64,000 nt of DNA from Kitasatospora purpeofusca (GTDB lineage: Bacteria > Actinomycetota > Actinomycetes > Streptomycetales > Streptomycetaceae), in the NCBI RefSeq assembly GCF_000718025.1, contig NZ_JODS01000003.1, positions 434,001-498,000 on the forward strand, read 5' to 3'. Below are positions 32,518 to 41,755 of this stretch, in pieces. A program made the position numbers and the translations under genes. The notes beneath the pieces were generated by a model that worked only from the letters and a program-made list of their open reading frames with translations, was not told the DNA's origin and ran no database searches. The stretch's first letter is position 1, and every line of letters starts with the position of its first letter.

Positions 32518-34848
32518 CTACTCCGTCCGCAGGACCTCCGCGACCGGCGCCTTCGCCGCGCCCCGGGACGGGAGGTATGCCCCCAGCGCGGCGATCACGG
32601 CGCCGGAGAGCGCCAGCAGCACCACCGTCGGCCAACTCCACACCTGCAGCAGCGAGTCCGGTAGATCGAGCCCGGTGCCGCGTCCGGTCAGCGGGACGAC
32701 GATCCGGTGCGCGAGCATCCCGAGCGGCGCGCCGATGATCCCGCCGACCGCTCCGAGCGCCGCCACGGACGACACCGTCATCGCGATCACCTGGCGCGGC
32801 GTCATGCCGATGGACTTGAGCATCCCCAGGTCCTTGCGCCGCTCACGGGTGTTGAGGAGCACCGTGTTGAACACGCCGAGGCCGGAGACGACGACCAGCA
32901 TCAGGGTGAGCGTCGACACCACACTGATGATGACCTTCTCGACGGTGTCCGAGGCGCCGTTCACCGAGGCGTTCAGCCCCGGGTCCGTGCCGGCCGCCGC
33001 GGTGGCGTAGTCCTGCGCGTCGGTGCCCTCGGTGAGCTGGACGGAGAAGCTCTGGGCACGCTGGACCGGGCTGAGCAGGACGAACCGGTCCCAGTCGAGG
33101 GTGGTCACGTCCCAGCCCTCGGTGGTCTCGCCGACGACCTTCTGCGGCTGCGGCCCGTCGCTCGTGTCCAGCGTGATCGTGTCGCCGAGGGACACCTTGT
33201 GCCGGTGCCAGAACTCGGACGAGACCACCACCTCGTTCGGCCCCTCGATCCAGCGCCCCCGGACCAGGTCCGGGTGCATTGCGGCCGTGTCGCCGCTCTC
33301 GACGCCCACCCGGACGATGTCCGGCGAGCCGGCCGTCCGGGTCTCCACCACGCTCAGCGCGGACACGTGGGCGGTGCCGGGCAGCGCGCGCAGCAGCGCG
33401 AAGAGCTGCTCGTCGGAGTGGACCGGGCCGGGCTGATTCCACTTGGGGTTGTTGAGGTCGACCCGCACCTGGACCCGGTCGGTCCGGTCCCGCAGCTTCC
33501 CGAACTCGACGACCGAGGCGGAGATGCCGAGCGCCATCGTCACCGTCATGACGCCGAGCACGACGGTCGACAGGGTGAGGGCGGTGCGACCGGGCCGGGT
33601 GAACGGCCACCCCAGGCCCAGGCTCACCGGGCGCGGCAGCCGGGACCCGCCGAGCCTGCGCTGGACCGCCAGTCCGCGCCCGGTCCGCTGGACGCCGCCC
33701 GCGCCGATGGCGACGGCGGCGGGGAGGCGGCGGGCGCGCAGCGCCGGGACGAGCGCGGACACCGCGACGAGCACCGGCATCCCGAGCAGCACGACCGGGT
33801 GGACCCAGGTCGGGACGGCCGCCCGGTCGATGACGAGATCGTTGCCGAAGATGCCGAAGAACGCCTGGTGCACCAGCTTCTTGCCGACGAGGCCGCCGAT
33901 CACCGAGCCGAGCGCGCTGCCGATCACCGCCGGAACGGTGACCATGACGAGGTAGACCGCCGTCACCTGGTTCGGCGTGAATCCGAGCGCCTTGAGGACT
34001 CCGATGTGCCGGAAGCCCGAGACGACCGCGCCGCTGACGACGTTGCCGACGATCAGGACCGAGACGATCAGGCCGAGGACGCCGAAGACCGTCAGGAACG
34101 GCACATAGGTGTTGGGCCCCTTGGCGAGCTCCGCCTTGATGGCCAGGTAGGAGCCGGTGCCGGTCAGGGCGTCCGACGGCAGGCCCGCGGTGGCGGCGGC
34201 CGTGCCGGCCTTGAGCGCCGAGTCGGACCCGGCGTCCTCGAAGCGGTACATCATCTGGAACGAGGCCGGGTTCAGGGCCCGGGCCTGGTCCGGTGTGACC
34301 CAGCCGCCCGCGGACCGGCTCGCCGAGGCGGCGTAGCCGACGACCTCGAGCCGCACGCCGTCCGGGGTGACGACCTGGTGCTCGGACCGGATCTCCGTCC
34401 GGCCGAGGGACGCGGGCGCGTTCAGGACGATCTCGCCGGGGCCGGAGGGCCAGCGGCCGGCGCTGAGTTCGAGGGTGTCCACCGGGGTGTCCGGCCGGTC
34501 GCGGCCGACGACGGTGAACGAGCCGGACATCCCGATCGGGTGGTCGCCGGTCTCCGAGGGCGAGTGGAGGACGGCCATGGGATACGGGCCGGCGACGGCC
34601 TCGACGCCGGGGGCCTTCGCGGCCCGGTCGATCTGCGCCGCGGTGACCTTGGAGCTGTCGAACTCGGCGACGACGTGCGCCCCGTTCGCGGCGTCGTAGG
34701 CCCGGTCGAAGGGGCCGGACACGGCCGCCAGCAGGCCCAGGGTGGCGATGGCCATGGCGCTGGAGACCATGACGACGACGCCGAGGACGAAGGTCTGGAA
34801 CCTGCGCCGGTTCACGGCTGCCCGGGCGGCCCGCCGGACGGCGCTCAT
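32518..34848 (-). CDS. FtsX-like ABC transporter permease
   Basis: A 776-residue permease with two FtsX domains, each preceded by an extracytoplasmic MacB-type loop. N-terminal helix FQTFVLGVVVMVSSAMAIATLGLLAAV; first FtsX block FLTVFGVLGLIVSVLIVGNVVSGAVV; last block VVSTLTLMLVVVSGLGVFNTVLLNTRERRKDLGMLKSIGMTPRQV (parts quoted). Such transporters do mechanical work on lipoproteins, peptides or antibiotics in the envelope rather than moving solutes through a pore. Its ATG overlaps the ATPase stop (ATGA). Together with the divergent two-component system this is a typical envelope-stress or peptide-antibiotic resistance module. Confidence 0.92.
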   Translation of the reverse strand: MSAVRRAARAAVNRRRFQTFVLGVVVMVSSAMAIATLGLLAAVSGPFDRAYDAANGAHVVAEFDSSKVTAAQIDRAAKAPGVEAVAGPYPMAVLHSPSETGDHPIGMSGSFTVVGRDRPDTPVDTLELSAGRWPSGPGEIVLNAPASLGRTEIRSEHQVVTPDGVRLEVVGYAASASRSAGGWVTPDQARALNPASFQMMYRFEDAGSDSALKAGTAAATAGLPSDALTGTGSYLAIKAELAKGPNTYVPFLTVFGVLGLIVSVLIVGNVVSGAVVSGFRHIGVLKALGFTPNQVTAVYLVMVTVPAVIGSALGSVIGGLVGKKLVHQAFFGIFGNDLVIDRAAVPTWVHPVVLLGMPVLVAVSALVPALRARRLPAAVAIGAGGVQRTGRGLAVQRRLGGSRLPRPVSLGLGWPFTRPGRTALTLSTVVLGVMTVTMALGISASVVEFGKLRDRTDRVQVRVDLNNPKWNQPGPVHSDEQLFALLRALPGTAHVSALSVVETRTAGSPDIVRVGVESGDTAAMHPDLVRGRWIEGPNEVVVSSEFWHRHKVSLGDTITLDTSDGPQPQKVVGETTEGWDVTTLDWDRFVLLSPVQRAQSFSVQLTEGTDAQDYATAAAGTDPGLNASVNGASDTVEKVIISVVSTLTLMLVVVSGLGVFNTVLLNTRERRKDLGMLKSIGMTPRQVIAMTVSSVAALGAVGGIIGAPLGMLAHRIVVPLTGRGTGLDLPDSLLQVWSWPTVVLLALSGAVIAALGAYLPSRGAAKAPVAEVLRTE

Positions 34849-35594
34849 CGGGCGACCTCGGCGACCCCGGTGATTGCCGCGTCCGCCGCGCTGTTCGTGG
34901 CGCTGTCCCGGGCGATGCGCCCGTCCGCGACCTCGACGACCCGGCGCGCGCACCGCGCGGCGAGCCGCGGGTCGTGGGTGACGACCAGGAGCGTCTGGCC
35001 GAGCCGGTTCAGGTCCATGAGCAGTTGCATCACCTGGTCACCGGAGCGGCTGTCCAGGGCACCCGTCGGCTCGTCGGCCAGCAGCAGCGCCGGCCGGTTC
35101 ATCAGGGCTCGCGCGGTGGCGACCCGTTGCCGCTCGCCGCCGGACAAGGAGGCGGGATAGACGTTCCTCCGGTCGGCGATCCCGAGTTCGCCCATGAGCT
35201 CCAGGGCGCGCTTGCGGGCCACCGGGGCCTTCAGGCCGACCAGTTGTCCGGACAGGGCGATGTTGTCCAGGGCCGGCAGGTCGTCCAGCAGGTTGAAGAA
35301 CTGGAAGATCATGCCGACCCGGCGGCGGCGGAACAGCGCCAGACCCTTCTCGTCCAGCCCGACCAGGTCCTCCCCGCCGACGACGACCGATCCGCCGGAC
35401 GGCCGGTCCAGCCCGGACACCATGTTCAGCAGGGTCGACTTCCCGGAGCCCGAGGGCCCCATCACGGCGACCGACTCGCCCGCGCCGATCGTCAGCGAGA
35501 CGCCGTCCAGGGCCGCGTAGTCGCCGAAGTCCTTGCGCACGTCCGTGAGTCGGACGACGACGTCCCGTTCCTCGTAACCGCCACTGTTGCTCAT
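34845..35594 (-). CDS. ABC transporter ATPase (LolD/MacB type)
   Basis: A 249-residue nucleotide-binding subunit. Walker A GPSGSGKST (near residue 44), Q-loop in MIFQFFNLLDDLPALDN, signature LSGGERQRVATARAL, Walker B LLLADEPTGALDS and H-loop VVTHDPRLA. Partner of the permease at 32518, coupled by an ATGA overlap. Start ATG at 35594; the promoter region shared with the kinase gene at 35728 contains nested palindromes. Confidence 0.94.
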   Translation of the reverse strand: MSNSGGYEERDVVVRLTDVRKDFGDYAALDGVSLTIGAGESVAVMGPSGSGKSTLLNMVSGLDRPSGGSVVVGGEDLVGLDEKGLALFRRRRVGMIFQFFNLLDDLPALDNIALSGQLVGLKAPVARKRALELMGELGIADRRNVYPASLSGGERQRVATARALMNRPALLLADEPTGALDSRSGDQVMQLLMDLNRLGQTLLVVTHDPRLAARCARRVVEVADGRIARDSATNSAADAAITGVAEVAR

Positions 35595-35624
35595 GGCGAG
35601 AACACTGCCGATCGCCCTGGTCGA

Positions 35625-35698
35625 GGGGCATCGGACCGCCGTCCACACCCCGGGGCCGGGATACCGACCCAGGGTGTACACCCTCGGTCCGATGCCCC
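35625..35698. promoter_or_regulatory. Nested inverted repeats in the ABC/kinase divergent promoter
   Basis: Perfect 14-bp arms GGGGCATCGGACCG (35625-35638) and CGGTCCGATGCCCC (35685-35698) enclose a 14-bp perfect palindrome AGGGTGTACACCCT (35671-35684) that abuts the right arm. The whole lies between the starts of the ABC ATPase and kinase genes and is the obvious binding region for the response regulator encoded at 36933. Confidence 0.65.
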
Positions 35699-35715
35699 CC
35701 GGACGATCACGCCGT

Positions 35716-35721
35716 TACGAT
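35716..35721 (+). promoter_or_regulatory. -10 box for an apparently leaderless kinase mRNA
   Basis: TACGAT ends six bases before the kinase ATG at 35728. No Shine-Dalgarno sequence precedes the ATG, so transcription probably starts at or next to the A of ATG. Confidence 0.55.
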
Positions 35722-35727
35722 CGCGCC

Positions 35728-36932
35728 ATGCCCACGACCCCGCCCGCGACGCTGCTCCACCGTGTGACACCCGGCGCGTGGACGGCGCTCGTCTGGTGCG
35801 TGTCCACGCTGTACTCGTTCGTTGTCCAGATCCGTTGGCCGGGTGAACAACTGCAGCCCTGGGGCGAGAAGAGCCACCGCATCGAGCCGTTCGCGATGCG
35901 CCCCGGCGAGCAGGCGATGCTGCTGCTCGCCGCCGCCCTGCTGGTCGGTGCCTGCCTGCTGCTGACCCGCCGGGCGCTCGTCTCGACGACGCTGCTGGTG
36001 CTCAGCGCGCTGGTCCTGACCAACGGCCCGCTGCACACGACCAGCATCGCGCCGCAGCAGTACCTGCCGGTCTGCGTGGCCCTCTGCTTCGCCGCCGCCA
36101 TCGAGACGCGGCGGACGTCGCTCTGCTGCGCGGGGCTGGCCCTGGCCGGGCTCCTCGGCTACGTCGGCACCCGCCTGGCGCTGGGATTCCGGGTGGGCAC
36201 CTCGGTCGAGGCCGTGGTCCTGATGACGGTAGTGGTCGCCTGGGTGGTCGGGAACTCGCGACGTCAGGAACGCGAGCACACCGAGCAGATGCGCGCCCGG
36301 GTCGCGGAGCAGGCGGTGACGGCCGAACGGCTGCGGATCGCCCGCGAGCTGCACGACATGGTCGCGCACAGCATCGGCGTCGTCGCGATCCAGGCCGGGG
36401 CCGCCAAACGCGTCATCGACACCCAGCCGGAGGGCGCCCGCAGGGCCCTCGGTGTCATCGAGGACACCAGCCGGGAGACGCTCGCCGGGCTCCGGCGCAT
36501 GCTCGGCGCCCTCCATGACGCCGAGTCGGGCGACGCCGGGAAGCCGCTCGCCGGGCTGGCGGACGTCGACCGGCTGGTGGAGAACGTCCGCGACGCCGGC
36601 ATCCGGGTGGACGTCGAGTGGCGCGGGGAGCGGCGCCCGCTGCCGCCCGAGGTCGACCTGTCCGCGTTCCGCATCATCCAGGAGTCCGTCACCAACGTGG
36701 TGAAGCACTCCCGGACGCAGCAGTGCCGGGTCTCCGTGGTCTTCCGGCCGGGCGACCTGTCCGTGGTGGTCGTCGACAGCGGCACCGGAACCGGCCGGGG
36801 CGAGGGCACCGGCTACGGTACCGCCGGAATGCGAGACCGGGTGAAGCTGCTGAACGGCGACTTCACCGCCGGTCCGCGCCCCGAGGGCGGCTACCGCGTG
36901 ACCGCCCGTCTTCCCGTCCCGATGGAGGTCTG

Positions 36933-36933
<1 letters not shown>
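35728..36933 (+). CDS. DesK-type sensor histidine kinase
   Basis: A 401-residue kinase. Four or so hydrophobic segments in the first 170 residues (for example QAMLLLAAALLVGACLLL and VVLMTVVVAWVVG), then HisKA_3 with RLRIARELHDMVAHSIGVVAIQ and an ATPase domain with GYGTAGMRDRVKLLNG. The intact start is the ATG at 35728 because the -10 box leaves no room for a leader. Its TGA shares one base with the ATG of the regulator (TGATG). Divergent from an FtsX-type ABC transporter, a classical detoxification arrangement in which the kinase senses the substrate or the transporter state. Confidence 0.92.
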
Positions 36934-37595
<662 letters not shown>

Positions 37596-37662
37596 CCCCG
37601 CCACCATCGGCACTTCCCCCGGGCCCGGGAATCCCGCGACCGGACGGGGCCGGTGGAACGAC

Positions 37663-37695
37663 GAAGGCCCGCACCGCTGAACGGTCCGGGCCTTC
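37663..37695. terminator. Terminator at the left island boundary
   Basis: GAAGGCCCGCACCG / CGGTCCGGGCCTTC with one mismatch. The same hairpin, with two base differences over 42 bases, lies next to the intact tRNA-Ser at 45812-45853, so it belongs to the repeated attachment region. Confidence 0.8.
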
Positions 37696-37700
37696 TGCCG

Positions 37701-37754
37701 GCGGAGGATACGAGATTCGAACTCGTGAGGGGTTGCCCCCAACACGCTTTCCAA
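37701..37754. repeat. att copy 1: 54-bp tRNA-Ser 3' segment
   Basis: Identical over 54 bases to the part of the intact tRNA-Ser(GGA) gene running from the anticodon loop to one base beyond its 3' end (45854-45907). The sequence to the right departs from the tRNA, so this is a truncated copy and not a functional tRNA. It marks the left end of the island. Two GAGACCA boxes follow 98 bases later. Confidence 0.92.
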
Positions 37755-37851
37755 ATCTCCCGAACCCCGTCCGCCGGGGTCCATGCCCGTCCTGAACTGC
37801 GGCGGAACGATCCGCCGGCGTGGCTCTGAACCGCGCCGGACGAGGGCGAAC

Positions 37852-37870
37852 GAGACCAAAACGGAGACCA
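37852..37870. promoter_or_regulatory. Paired GAGACCA boxes, probable integrase arm sites (module A)
   Basis: GAGACCA at 37852-37858 and again at 37864-37870, a 12-bp period. The same pair stands at exactly the same distance, 98 bases, from att copy 2. Arm-type recombinase sites in an attP would look like this; assignment is inference. Confidence 0.5.
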
Positions 37871-38046
37871 GGCCCGCCAGAGGCCGTGTGGGCGGTGATG
37901 CCCAGAGGGTGCCGTTTCGTGTCCGGGGCGCGGCCCCGCTCCCGGGTGGTGGGGCTGGTTGCGACGGATGAGTCGGTCGACAGCGGGTGCGTGCCACGAC
38001 GGGCCCGCGCCAGGGTGCCGAACGCGGCCTGAGGCAATCCGTCACA

Positions 38047-38391
38047 TCACACCCACGCTGCACCCGGGGCTGCCTGCCAGGGATTCTCGGGTGCCGGGGG
38101 TTCGGCGGTGGGGCGGCGGCAGATTTCGTGATGCTGCAGATGGGCGATCAGCGCCGCCTCCAGTCGGGAGGCGACACGGAGCTTGCCGAGCAGTGCGGTG
38201 ACGTGCTTCTTGACGGTTCTTTCGGTGATGCCCAGCCGCCGGGCTATCGGCGCGTTGCCCATGCCCAGGGCCACGAGCAGCAGGACGGAACGTTCCCGAG
38301 CGGTCAGGGTCTTCAGGTCGCGCGGGGCGCGAAGAGTGCTCGCCGCACACAAGCAGGCGCTGGTGTGCGGCGGGGCGGAGAGCATGGGCAC
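38047..38391 (-). CDS. Small LuxR-type HTH protein
   Basis: A 114-residue protein with a C-terminal LuxR-type helix-turn-helix: LTARERSVLLLVALGMGNAPIARRLGITERTVKKHVTALLGKLRVASRLEA (residues about 29-79, quoted across the motif in pieces of the family pattern). No receiver or sensor domain; the first 25 residues are non-conserved. It follows the XRE regulator gene by 57 bases on the same strand and is probably co-transcribed. Likely a regulator of module A genes; the full-length family would be much longer, so it may be a trimmed remnant. Confidence 0.72.
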   Translation of the reverse strand: MPMLSAPPHTSACLCAASTLRAPRDLKTLTARERSVLLLVALGMGNAPIARRLGITERTVKKHVTALLGKLRVASRLEAALIAHLQHHEICRRPTAEPPAPENPWQAAPGAAWV

Positions 38392-38448
38392 GGGGAGTTC
38401 CGTTCGTTCGTGAGGGGCGAAGGCACGGGGGTGGGGTCTCGGGGGCGG

Positions 38449-39807
38449 TCAGGGCAGGCGCACGTCGTGCATGTGGTCCAGGGCTCGGCCGATGGCCGGT
38501 TCGTGCCGGTGGGGTGCGAGTCTGCGGCGGTACTCCCCGGCCAGTCCCGTGGGGAGCGCACCGGTGAGGTCGACGGCCTGGTGGGCCGCCTGGGCGGCGA
38601 CGTCGAGCTGGCCCAGGGCGAGATGGGTGTCGACGGCGTACAGCAGCCACACCGCGGTACGGGGCAGGGGCGCGGTGGCGCGCGGGGCGAGGAGGAACTC
38701 GGTGACGGGCCGGAAGAGTTGCTCGGCCTTGCGCGGCTCGTTCAGGTACCACCACATCGCGCCCGCGCTGGCGTTCAGATAGAGCTCGTAGCCGATCCGC
38801 CGGTTGTCCCAGAGGGATCGCGCGGTGGCGGTGGCGGCGTCGGCCAGGCATCGGCCGGCGCTGTCGAGCGAGGCTTCGGCGTCGCGTGCGCGGGCGAGCC
38901 GGGCCAGGATGACGGCCTCGAAGTTGTGCAGCGACACCGTGGGCGCCTCGGCGGTACACGGTTCTGCCTCGCGCGCCGCGCGGACGAGGAACAGGGCGTC
39001 GTGCGCTTCGCCCGTGACCAGGTGGTGGCGTGCCAGCAGGGCCATGGCCCGGGCGACGAGCGGAGCGTGGCCGGCCGCCGCGGCCGCCCGAACTGCGGCG
39101 AGCAGGTGGCGCTCCGCCCGCCTGGCCTCGCCCAGCGCCCCGCCGAGCCAGCCGCACACCAGCCCGGTGCGGGCGGCCAGCGCGAACAGCCGCGCCGCCG
39201 CCGGGTGCCCGTGCCCCAGCCGTGCCAGCAGGAACACCACAAGACGCTGTTCCGCGTGCGCCGCCGCGTACAGGCCCACCGGTGACAGCAGAGTGCCGTG
39301 CTCGTGGGCTTCCAACGCCTCCACCCGCGCCTCGATGCCCGCCAGGCGCCCGGCCATCTCTGCGGGCACCGGCCCCGGTACCAACGGGGACACGGCGGCC
39401 AGACGGGCCAGGGCCTCGCGCATCTGGCGCTCGAGCGGAGCACCGCACAGCACCAGGCCCGGAGGCCGGCCGTCGTCGTCCGGTTGCGCGGTGGCACTCA
39501 GGACGCTCGTCGCCCCCTGAGCGGTGTAGGGCTGGCTGAGCAGGGCAGCGTCCCGGGTGGCCAGATGGGTCCAGTACGGCCAGCCCAGACGGCACACCTC
39601 GGCAGCCGGGATCCCGTGCAGGTGGGCCATGGCCACCTGAGTGGTGAAGTCGGGGACGATGCGTCCCGACTCCCAGCGGGACACCTTTTCCCGGCGGGCG
39701 GCGAGCGTTCCCAGGCCGAGGTCACGGTGCGTGCGCGCCACCAGGAGGGCGTACTCGGGCTGCGACAGCCCCAGCATTGCCCGGAGCAGGGTGAGGGTAT
39801 GTGCCAT
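38449..39807 (-). CDS. XRE-type HTH regulator with TPR-like C-terminal region
   Basis: A 452-residue regulator. The N-terminal HTH is LRAMLGLSQPEYALLVARTHRDLGLGTLAARREKVSRWESGRIVPDF (residues about 8-54, typical RWESG turn), followed by an all-alpha Ala/Leu/Arg-rich region of repeated helix pairs resembling TPRs. Streptomycetes carry many such XRE-TPR proteins, some of which sense peptides. It is divergent from the secreted peptide gene at 40208 across a 400-base gap, making peptide-dependent control an attractive but unproven idea. Confidence 0.78.
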   Translation of the reverse strand: MAHTLTLLRAMLGLSQPEYALLVARTHRDLGLGTLAARREKVSRWESGRIVPDFTTQVAMAHLHGIPAAEVCRLGWPYWTHLATRDAALLSQPYTAQGATSVLSATAQPDDDGRPPGLVLCGAPLERQMREALARLAAVSPLVPGPVPAEMAGRLAGIEARVEALEAHEHGTLLSPVGLYAAAHAEQRLVVFLLARLGHGHPAAARLFALAARTGLVCGWLGGALGEARRAERHLLAAVRAAAAAGHAPLVARAMALLARHHLVTGEAHDALFLVRAAREAEPCTAEAPTVSLHNFEAVILARLARARDAEASLDSAGRCLADAATATARSLWDNRRIGYELYLNASAGAMWWYLNEPRKAEQLFRPVTEFLLAPRATAPLPRTAVWLLYAVDTHLALGQLDVAAQAAHQAVDLTGALPTGLAGEYRRRLAPHRHEPAIGRALDHMHDVRLP

Positions 39808-40207
39808 GGAGATCGCCTGGTTCTTTCGTGCCCGGTACGCTCATTCGATCGTAGGAAGACCGTCCGGCACATGCCAAGTGGCGGGGCACCCCCGGAGCAC
39901 CCCCGGGGTCCCGTGCTCCTGCCCGCCCGGACGGTCGGACGAGCAGCACGGTCGTCCGGTGGCCCGCCGCAGGGTGACGGTCCTCGGGACCGCGGCGTCC
40001 GCGCCACCCGGTCCGTCCCGGCGGGCGCCCCTGGATGGGAGTGGTGCCCTTCGGGACACCGGCCCCAAGGTGCCCTGTCGCCGTTCCTGTGTGCCGGAGA
40101 GACTTCCGCTGTTGCCGGACGAACCGCCACAGGCACCGGCGGAACCGGAACAGTCGGTCGATCGTCTGCTCGGTCGGCATTCCACCTGGAAGGAACCAAA
40201 AAACGCT
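39808..40207. other. 400-base divergent intergenic region in module A
   Basis: Separates the XRE regulator from the secreted peptide gene. I see no convincing gene. It holds CATTCGATCGTAGG near 39841, GGAAGGAACC just before the peptide start as ribosome binding site, and presumably both promoters. Confidence 0.5.
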
Positions 40208-40663
40208 ATGCGTACCCGTACGCGGATTGCCGCCGCAGCTCTCGTCGCCACCGCTTCGCTGATGGCCGTCGCCCCGCTCGCCACCGCCTCACCCTCCGGC
40301 CTCCCCGCTGCGGGTCCCGCCGTCACCGTCGACAGCGGGACCACCCGGCTCACCCCCGCGGAGGCCGCCGAGCTCGACCGGCTCATCGCCGAGGTCCAGC
40401 GCGAATTCGCCCAGACCGGCACCCACAAGGCCGACGTCACCACGTTCGGTGCCAAGGAGGAGGCAGGCAAGAAGGTCATCGCGGCACTCAAGAAGGCGGG
40501 ACCCAAGGTCTACCGCGCCGCGATCGACGCGGCCAAGGGCGGTACCGCCTCCTTCAACAAGTGGGTCGGGGGCCTCGCTTGGTACCACCCTGTGCGCATG
40601 CTCATCAGCGCCGGTGGCGGTGAGCTCGTCGACTGGCTCGTCGGCCAGCTCATGGGCGGCTAG
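40208..40663 (+). CDS. Secreted small protein, bacteriocin-like features
   Basis: A 151-residue precursor with a clear Sec signal: MRTRTR then a hydrophobic stretch AAAALVATASLMAVAPLA and a likely cleavage at ATA-SPS around residue 28. The mature part is helical and Lys/Ala-rich (EEAGKKVIAALKKAGPKVYRAAIDAAKGG, in parts), then ends in a Trp/Gly hydrophobic tail WYHPVRMLISAGGGELVDWL. There are no cysteines. Such a cationic helix plus hydrophobic tail resembles membrane-active bacteriocins, but I do not recognise the family. GGAAGGA precedes the ATG. A membrane protein gene begins 11 bases downstream. Confidence 0.72.
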   Translation: MRTRTRIAAAALVATASLMAVAPLATASPSGLPAAGPAVTVDSGTTRLTPAEAAELDRLIAEVQREFAQTGTHKADVTTFGAKEEAGKKVIAALKKAGPKVYRAAIDAAKGGTASFNKWVGGLAWYHPVRMLISAGGGELVDWLVGQLMGG

Positions 40664-40674
40664 GACCAGGCCCC

Positions 40675-40974
40675 GTGACTCCGGACAACCCGTCCTCTCC
40701 AGGAGTCAAGGCGGAGCGCCAGCTCTGGGGATCGGCCCTGGTGTTCACCGCTGTGTGTCTCGCCGCTCATCTCGGGCTGACTTCCGACAGTGGCGCCCTG
40801 GCTCGCCTTGGCGAACGTTACGAGCACAGCACATCGTTCCTCTATGCCGTCGGTTGGCTCGGGCCTGTTGGCGCCCTCCTGCTCTGCGTATGGCACCGCA
40901 GAGCGCCTTGGGGCGGAGCGATCGTCCCGATTGCCGTCCACGGTGCCCTGGGCCTGTACCTGGCATTCGGGTGA
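40675..40974 (+). CDS. Small membrane protein, possible partner/immunity
   Basis: A 99-residue protein from a GTG start, with about three transmembrane helices: WGSALVFTAVCLAAHLGL (residues about 18-35), FLYAVGWLGPVGALLLCVW (about 55-73) and IVPIAVHGALGLYLAFG at the C terminus. No family recognised. The 11-base gap to the secreted peptide gene means one transcript. Peptide plus small membrane protein is the usual arrangement of a bacteriocin and its immunity protein; this is inference from position and shape. Confidence 0.68.
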   Translation: MTPDNPSSPGVKAERQLWGSALVFTAVCLAAHLGLTSDSGALARLGERYEHSTSFLYAVGWLGPVGALLLCVWHRRAPWGGAIVPIAVHGALGLYLAFG

Positions 40975-41445
40975 GCCGTCCCGGTCGGGCCGGTCGGCGG
41001 ACCGGCCCAGCATTTGTTCATCTCTCCGGTCGGCGCGTGCAGGCGCCCGAAGGTCACGTGCTGCCATCTGCGCGCCGCGCTCGTGCCCTTCCCGTCGTTG
41101 TCTCCCACGCCTTCGGCGTCTTCGACAAGACTCTTTGCGGGATGCAGGAAATCGGCATGTCGCCATCGGACAACTGGTGGTCGTCCTCGAAACGGGGAGC
41201 GCCTGTGGTGCCTGCCGGGCGGAGGCGAGTGCCATCGACGCCCGCTGGCCGCAGGCAATGAGGGGCGAAAGCGCGCGGGTCAGTGTGGCCCGTCGCCATG
41301 ATTCCTTCCCGTTCGACGTCGACTCGCGGGTGATCCGGAAGATCATCAGCTCGATCATCCCGAAACGGCCCATGGCTTCGGAACGATGCAGACGGGTTCC
41401 GTAATGTCGACACCGCTAGGGCGCTTGCGAGCCTAAGTGCCGGAC

Positions 41446-41491
41446 TCATGCGATCGCTCGGCTGGAAATTCCCAGCCGAGCGATCGCATGA
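41446..41491. repeat. 20-bp perfect inverted repeat
   Basis: Arms 41446-41465 and 41472-41491, beginning TCATGCGATCGCTCGGC, with a six-base loop AAATTC. No T-run. Could be a terminator, a recombination site or a structured RNA. Confidence 0.85.
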
Positions 41492-41557
41492 AGGAGCTGG
41501 CTAGATCGGTGACCCTCCGTGCGGGGCGGAATCTCTCCGGAGCCCTAAGGGTCGGGA

Positions 41558-41696
41558 GGTGCCGGGCGCCTGGAGTGCCTGCCCGGCTGCGGGGTCGACT
41601 GCGACAGCAAGCCCGGCTGCTGCAAGCAGCTGCTGCGCAGGAACGAGGACACCACAGACGCCAAGTCGAACGCGGCTCCCGAACCGGGGCGTTGAG
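41558..41696 (+). pseudogene. Cys-rich coding remnant without a start
   Basis: In one plus frame the sequence reads LECLPGCGVDCDSKPGCC then KQLLRRNEDTTDAKSNAAPEPGR and stops at 41696. Five or more Cys in a short span and the polar tail look protein-like, but an in-frame TAA lies just upstream with no ATG, GTG or TTG after it. Probably the end of a lost element gene. Confidence 0.35.
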
Positions 41697-41719
41697 ACTA
41701 CGGATGAGACTGTGAACGA

Positions 41720-41755
41720 CGAAGGCCCCGACCGGTTTCCCGGTCGGGGCCTTCG
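41720..41755. terminator. Terminator at the module A/B junction
   Basis: Perfect 16-bp stem CGAAGGCCCCGACCGG / CCGGTCGGGGCCTTCG, loop TTTC. Functionally the same element as the hairpins at att copies 1 and 3 but with a different sequence. Confidence 0.85.

Noticed and set aside
37701..37760. Second and third tRNA-Ser genes (with 41776-41835)
   Set aside because: Only the 3' part from the anticodon loop onward is present; no 5' half or acceptor partner, so they are att remnants.
40977..41449. Overlapping open frames on both strands (for example 41014-41301 plus, 41054-41449 minus)
   Set aside because: None has a good ribosome binding site or protein-like composition; they probably cover decayed sequence.
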